From: DATBIS01 sp036556805
Lineage (GTDB): Bacteria; Actinomycetota; UBA4738; HRBIN12
Direction: 5' to 3'
NCBI GenBank assembly: GCA_036556805.1
Contig: DATBIS010000037.1
Location: 1 to 9,354 of the forward strand
Length of the DNA: 9,354 bases
A program made the translations under genes and the position numbers. Numbering within the stretch: position 1 is the first letter of the stretch; each line of letters starts with the position of its first letter. This document shows, in pieces, positions 6,626-9,354 of the stretch. The notes under the pieces were generated by a model that saw nothing but the letters and a program-made list of their open reading frames with translations, had not been told where the DNA came from and ran no database searches.

Positions 6626-6631
6626 TAGACT
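6626..6631 (+). promoter_or_regulatory. candidate -10 box of the trpCBA operon
   Basis: TAGACT fits TANNNT and ends 9 nt before the trpC ATG, consistent with a leaderless or nearly leaderless transcript. No Shine-Dalgarno sequence, leader peptide, terminator or T-box is visible in the 47-nt gap between the hisA-like gene and trpC, so attenuation control at this point is not supported. The -35 region (around 6603-6608) has no good match. Confidence 0.5.
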
Positions 6632-6640
6632 CGCGGGCCC

Positions 6641-7417
6641 ATGGGCTTCCTCACGGACAAGATGGCGGCCGTCCGGCGCGAGCTCGCTCGGCATCCGCTC
6701 GATGACGGCGGGAACCTCGCTCGCGCGCTCGCGCTGCCGCCCGCGCGCGACTTCGCCGGCGCGCTCCGCCGAGAGCCACCGGCGATCATCGCTGAGGTCA
6801 AGCGGGCCTCGCCGTCCGCGGGTGACATCGCCGCCGACCGCGACCCCGTCGAGCAAGCGCGGGCCTACGCGGACGGCGGCGCGGCCGCGATCTCGGTGCT
6901 CACGGACCACGAGGACTTCGGCGGCTCGCTCGCCGACCTGCGCGCGATTCGCGTCGCCGTTCAGCTTCCCTTGCTGCGCAAAGACTTCCTCGTGCATCCC
7001 TCGCAGGTCATCGAGGCCCGCGCGGCGGGGGCCGACGCCGTGCTGCTGATCGCCGCGAGCCTCTCGGCGACCGAGCTCGACGTGCTGCTTGGCATCGCCG
7101 GCGAACTCGGCCTCGACGCACTCGTCGAGACGCACTCGCCGGACGACCTCGACAAGGCGCTCGCAAGCACCGCGACCCTGGTGGGCGTGAACGCGCGCGA
7201 CCTGGAGACGCTCGAGGTGGACCTCGGTCGCGCGCTCGAGCAGCTCGCGCGGGTTCCGGACGATCGCGTCGCCGTGCTCGAGAGCGGCGTGGCGACGCGC
7301 GCCCAGCTCGAGGCCGCGGTGAGCGCCGGCGCGTCTGCGATCCTGATGGGCGAGGCGCTCATGCGATCGCCCGATCCGCGGGCGACGCTGCGAGCGTTGA
7401 GAGGAGCGGAGGCCTGA
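6641..7417 (+). CDS. trpC: Indole-3-glycerol phosphate synthase
   Basis: This 258-residue TIM barrel closes the indole ring: carboxyphenylaminodeoxyribulose phosphate gives indole-3-glycerol phosphate, CO2 and water. The active-site set is complete: IIAEVKRASPS with E52 and K54, LLRKDF with general-acid K114, LVETH with E163, VGVNARDL with N184 and R186, VLESGV with E214 and S215, and MGEALM for phosphate binding. The length is normal for a single-domain enzyme; no TrpF domain is fused. The ATG at 6641 follows a candidate -10 box and gives the usual N-terminus. It is the first gene of trpC-trpB-trpA and ends 1 nt before the trpB start codon. Confidence 0.97.
   Translation: MGFLTDKMAAVRRELARHPLDDGGNLARALALPPARDFAGALRREPPAIIAEVKRASPSAGDIAADRDPVEQARAYADGGAAAISVLTDHEDFGGSLADLRAIRVAVQLPLLRKDFLVHPSQVIEARAAGADAVLLIAASLSATELDVLLGIAGELGLDALVETHSPDDLDKALASTATLVGVNARDLETLEVDLGRALEQLARVPDDRVAVLESGVATRAQLEAAVSAGASAILMGEALMRSPDPRATLRALRGAEA
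7408..7412 (+). promoter_or_regulatory. trpB ribosome binding site
   Basis: GGAGG lies 6 nt before the trpB GTG, inside the last codons of trpC. It is the only strong Shine-Dalgarno in the window and fixes the start of trpB, unlike the promoter-proximal genes, which have none. Confidence 0.75.
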
Positions 7418-7418
7418 C

Positions 7419-8624
7419 GTGAACGCGCTCGTCGACCAGGCGCGGCCCGATGCGCGAGGACGGTTCGGCGACTACGGCGGACGGTACGTCCCCGAGGTCC
7501 TCATCCCCGCGCTCGAGGAGCTCACGGCCGCCTGGAACGAGCTTCGGGCCGACCCCGGGTTCCTCGGTGAGCTCGGCGACCTGCTCCGGGACTTCGTGGG
7601 CCGGCCGACGCCCGTCACGCGCGCGCGAAGGCTGTCGCAGGAGCTCGGGTACGAGATCTCGCTGAAGCGCGAGGACCTCGCGCACACCGGCGCGCACAAG
7701 ATCAACAACGCGATCGGGCAGGTGCTGCTCGCGAAGCGCCTCGGCAAGGAGCGCATCATCGCCGAGACGGGCGCCGGGCAGCACGGCGTCGCGACCGCCA
7801 CCGCGAGCGCCCTGCTCGGCCTTCCCTGCCTCGTGTACATGGGGGAGGAGGACATCCACCGACAGGCGCCGAACGTCTCGCGCATGCGCCTGCTGGGCGC
7901 CGAGGTCGTGCCGGTCACATCGGGCCAGCGGACGCTGAAGGAGGCGATCAACGAGGCGCTCCGCGACTGGGCGAGCACCGTGCGCACGACCCATTACGTG
8001 ATCGGGTCCGTCGTCGGGCCGCATCCGTTCCCCGGTCTCGTGCGCGACCTCCAGCGCGTGATCGGCGACGAAGCGCGCGAGCAGTACCGCGCCGCCTCCG
8101 ATGGACGCGACCCCGACGTCGTGGCGGCCTGTGTGGGCGGCGGCTCCAACTCGATCGGGATGTTCACGGCGTTCGTGGGCGCGCCCGGCGTGCGCCTGGT
8201 CGGCGTCGAGGCCGGCGGTCGCGGAGCCGGACTCGGGGAGCACTGCCGCTCGATCACGCAGGGGGAGCCCGGCATCCTTCACGGGGCCCTGAGCTACCTG
8301 CTGCAGGACCCCGAGGGACAGGTGGCCGGCACGCATTCGATCTCGGCGGGGCTGGACTACCCGGGCGTTGGGCCCGAGCACGCCTGGCTCCACGACGCGG
8401 GGCTCGCCGAGTACACGGCGGTCACCGATCGGGAGGCGCTCGAGGGCTTCCGGGCGCTCGCGCGCACCGAGGGCATCATCCCGGCGCTCGAGCCGGCACA
8501 CGTGATCGGGTGGCTCCTGCAGCGACCGCTGGCGCCGTCGACGCGTGTGCTCGTGTGTCTCTCCGGCCGCGGCGACAAGGACCTCGACACCGCGTTGGCC
8601 GCGATCGGACAGGACCCCGCGTGA
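7419..8624 (+). CDS. trpB: Tryptophan synthase beta chain
   Basis: This 401-residue PLP enzyme condenses indole with serine to make tryptophan, receiving indole through a tunnel from TrpA. Visible are the N-terminal GDYGGRYVPEVL (17-28), the PLP Schiff-base lysine K94 in HTGAHKINNAIGQ, catalytic E116 in AETGAGQHGVATA, the glycine-rich phosphate loop GGGSNSIGMF (240-249), SAGLDYPGVGPEH (309-321) and the C-terminal LSGRGDKD (381-388). The length and motifs are those of the standard TrpB1 type that pairs with TrpA, not the longer TrpB2 type. The GTG start has a GGAGG site 6 nt upstream and a 1-nt gap after trpC. The stop codon overlaps the trpA start (GTGA), so the two subunits are probably translationally coupled. 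Confidence 0.98.
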   Translation: MNALVDQARPDARGRFGDYGGRYVPEVLIPALEELTAAWNELRADPGFLGELGDLLRDFVGRPTPVTRARRLSQELGYEISLKREDLAHTGAHKINNAIGQVLLAKRLGKERIIAETGAGQHGVATATASALLGLPCLVYMGEEDIHRQAPNVSRMRLLGAEVVPVTSGQRTLKEAINEALRDWASTVRTTHYVIGSVVGPHPFPGLVRDLQRVIGDEAREQYRAASDGRDPDVVAACVGGGSNSIGMFTAFVGAPGVRLVGVEAGGRGAGLGEHCRSITQGEPGILHGALSYLLQDPEGQVAGTHSISAGLDYPGVGPEHAWLHDAGLAEYTAVTDREALEGFRALARTEGIIPALEPAHVIGWLLQRPLAPSTRVLVCLSGRGDKDLDTALAAIGQDPA

Positions 8625-9354
8625 GCGCGGGTCTCGAGGCCGCGCTGCGGGCGCGGCTCGCGTCCGGCGGGCGTTGCTTCGTCCCGTACGTGACCGGCGG
8701 CTATCCGGGCGTGGACGCGGATCTCCTCCTCGCGCTCCAGGACGCCGGCGCCGACGCCATCGAGGTCGGCGTGCCGTTCTCGGACCCGGTGATGGACGGC
8801 GGCGTGATCCAGGAGGCCTCGGCGGCGTCACTCGAGGCGGGCACCACGCCGAGCCACGTCCGCGCGACGATCGAGAAGGCCGCGCTCGACGTGCCCGTCG
8901 CGGTGATGACGTACGCGAACCCGATGTTCAGGCCCGGGTTCGACGCCTCGGTGGATGAGGCGAAGCGGGCCGGCGTCGCGGGCATCATCGTGCCCGACCT
9001 GCCGTTCGACGAGGCCGACGACTGGATCGCAGCGTGTCGTGCACGCGAGGTCGCGACCGTGTTCCTCGCGGCGCCGGGGGAGTCCGCCGAGCGCCTCGCC
9101 GGCATCGCGCGAGCCTCCACGGGCTTCCTCTACTGCGTGTCCACCTTCGGGGTGACGGGCGCTCGCGATAGGCTCGCCGACACCGCCGGTGAGCTGGTCG
9201 CATCCCTGCGGGCCATGACCGATCTTCCGCTGCTGATCGGCGTGGGGATCGGCACGCCCGAGCAGGCCGCCGAGGCCTGCTCCTTCGCCGACGGCGTGGT
9301 CGTGGGGAGCGCGCTCATGGCCGAGCTCCTCGCCGGGAATCCCGACGGGGCGGT
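8621..9354 (+). CDS. trpA: Tryptophan synthase alpha chain (3' end outside the window)
   Basis: The gene starts with a GTG that overlaps the trpB stop by 4 nt (GTGA) and stays open to the window edge, giving 244 codons. A full TrpA is usually 255-270 residues, so only a short C-terminal part is missing. TrpA splits indole-glycerol phosphate into indole and glyceraldehyde-3-phosphate. The signature IEVGVPFSDPVMDGGVIQ carries catalytic E48 and D59; most homologues have Pro where this one has the second Gly of DGG. Later motifs are GIIVPDLPFDEA, FLYCVSTFGVTGAR and the phosphate loops IGVGIGTPEQA and DGVVVGSALM. An AGGA 6 nt before the start is a weak ribosome binding site, and coupling to trpB is likely the main route of translation. 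Confidence 0.96.
   Translation, partial: MSAGLEAALRARLASGGRCFVPYVTGGYPGVDADLLLALQDAGADAIEVGVPFSDPVMDGGVIQEASAASLEAGTTPSHVRATIEKAALDVPVAVMTYANPMFRPGFDASVDEAKRAGVAGIIVPDLPFDEADDWIAACRAREVATVFLAAPGESAERLAGIARASTGFLYCVSTFGVTGARDRLADTAGELVASLRAMTDLPLLIGVGIGTPEQAAEACSFADGVVVGSALMAELLAGNPDGA

Noticed and set aside
7359..8831. 490-codon - strand open frame opposite trpB
   Set aside because: It is a shadow of trpB, with Arg-rich low-complexity sequence and no recognisable motif.

Overview
The window is a compact, very GC-rich stretch of bacterial chromosome. Eight protein genes lie on the + strand and one RNA regulator lies on the - strand at the left edge. The gene order TraR/DksA family - lspA - RluD-type pseudouridine synthase - dnaE, the actinobacterial-type DnaE with an apparently complete PHP metal site, frequent GTG starts and -10 boxes abutting start codons all suggest an actinobacterium, probably an uncultured or deep-branching lineage. 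No species is claimed. There is no sign of phage, insertion sequences, CRISPR, tRNA or rRNA genes.

Positions 1-418 hold no protein gene. On the - strand they carry a canonical transcription-type T-box leader: Stem I, a specifier loop that best reads AUC, a Stem III hairpin, the 14-nt T-box sequence and a 13-bp terminator. It would control an aminoacyl-tRNA synthetase or amino-acid gene beyond the left edge, most likely ileS transcribed away from this window. On the + strand a divergent extended -10 drives the first operon.

Positions 419-2235 are a tight operon: a TraR/DksA-like zinc-finger protein, signal peptidase II (lspA) and a large-subunit-type RNA pseudouridine synthase (RluD family). 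dnaE (2280-5840) has its own promoter, TTGACG-17 nt-TAGGTT, whose -10 overlaps the stop codon of the pseudouridine synthase gene. An 18-bp perfect palindrome resembling two inverted DnaA boxes covers the dnaE start codon.

Positions 5877-9354 are amino-acid biosynthesis: a divergent HisA-family TIM barrel, then trpC, trpB and trpA (trpA cut by the window end). trpC-trpB-trpA are within 1 nt of each other or overlap and make indole-glycerol phosphate and then tryptophan. No trpF is present here. The HisA-like protein beside trpC is therefore a candidate for phosphoribosyl isomerase work in tryptophan and/or histidine synthesis, but it has lost several residues normally kept in HisA/PriA.

Overall this is mainly a housekeeping and biosynthesis region. 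I did not find a wholly new system. The points most worth a second look are the divergent HisA-like enzyme, the DnaA-box-like palindrome at dnaE, the T-box and the repeated leaderless-type promoters.
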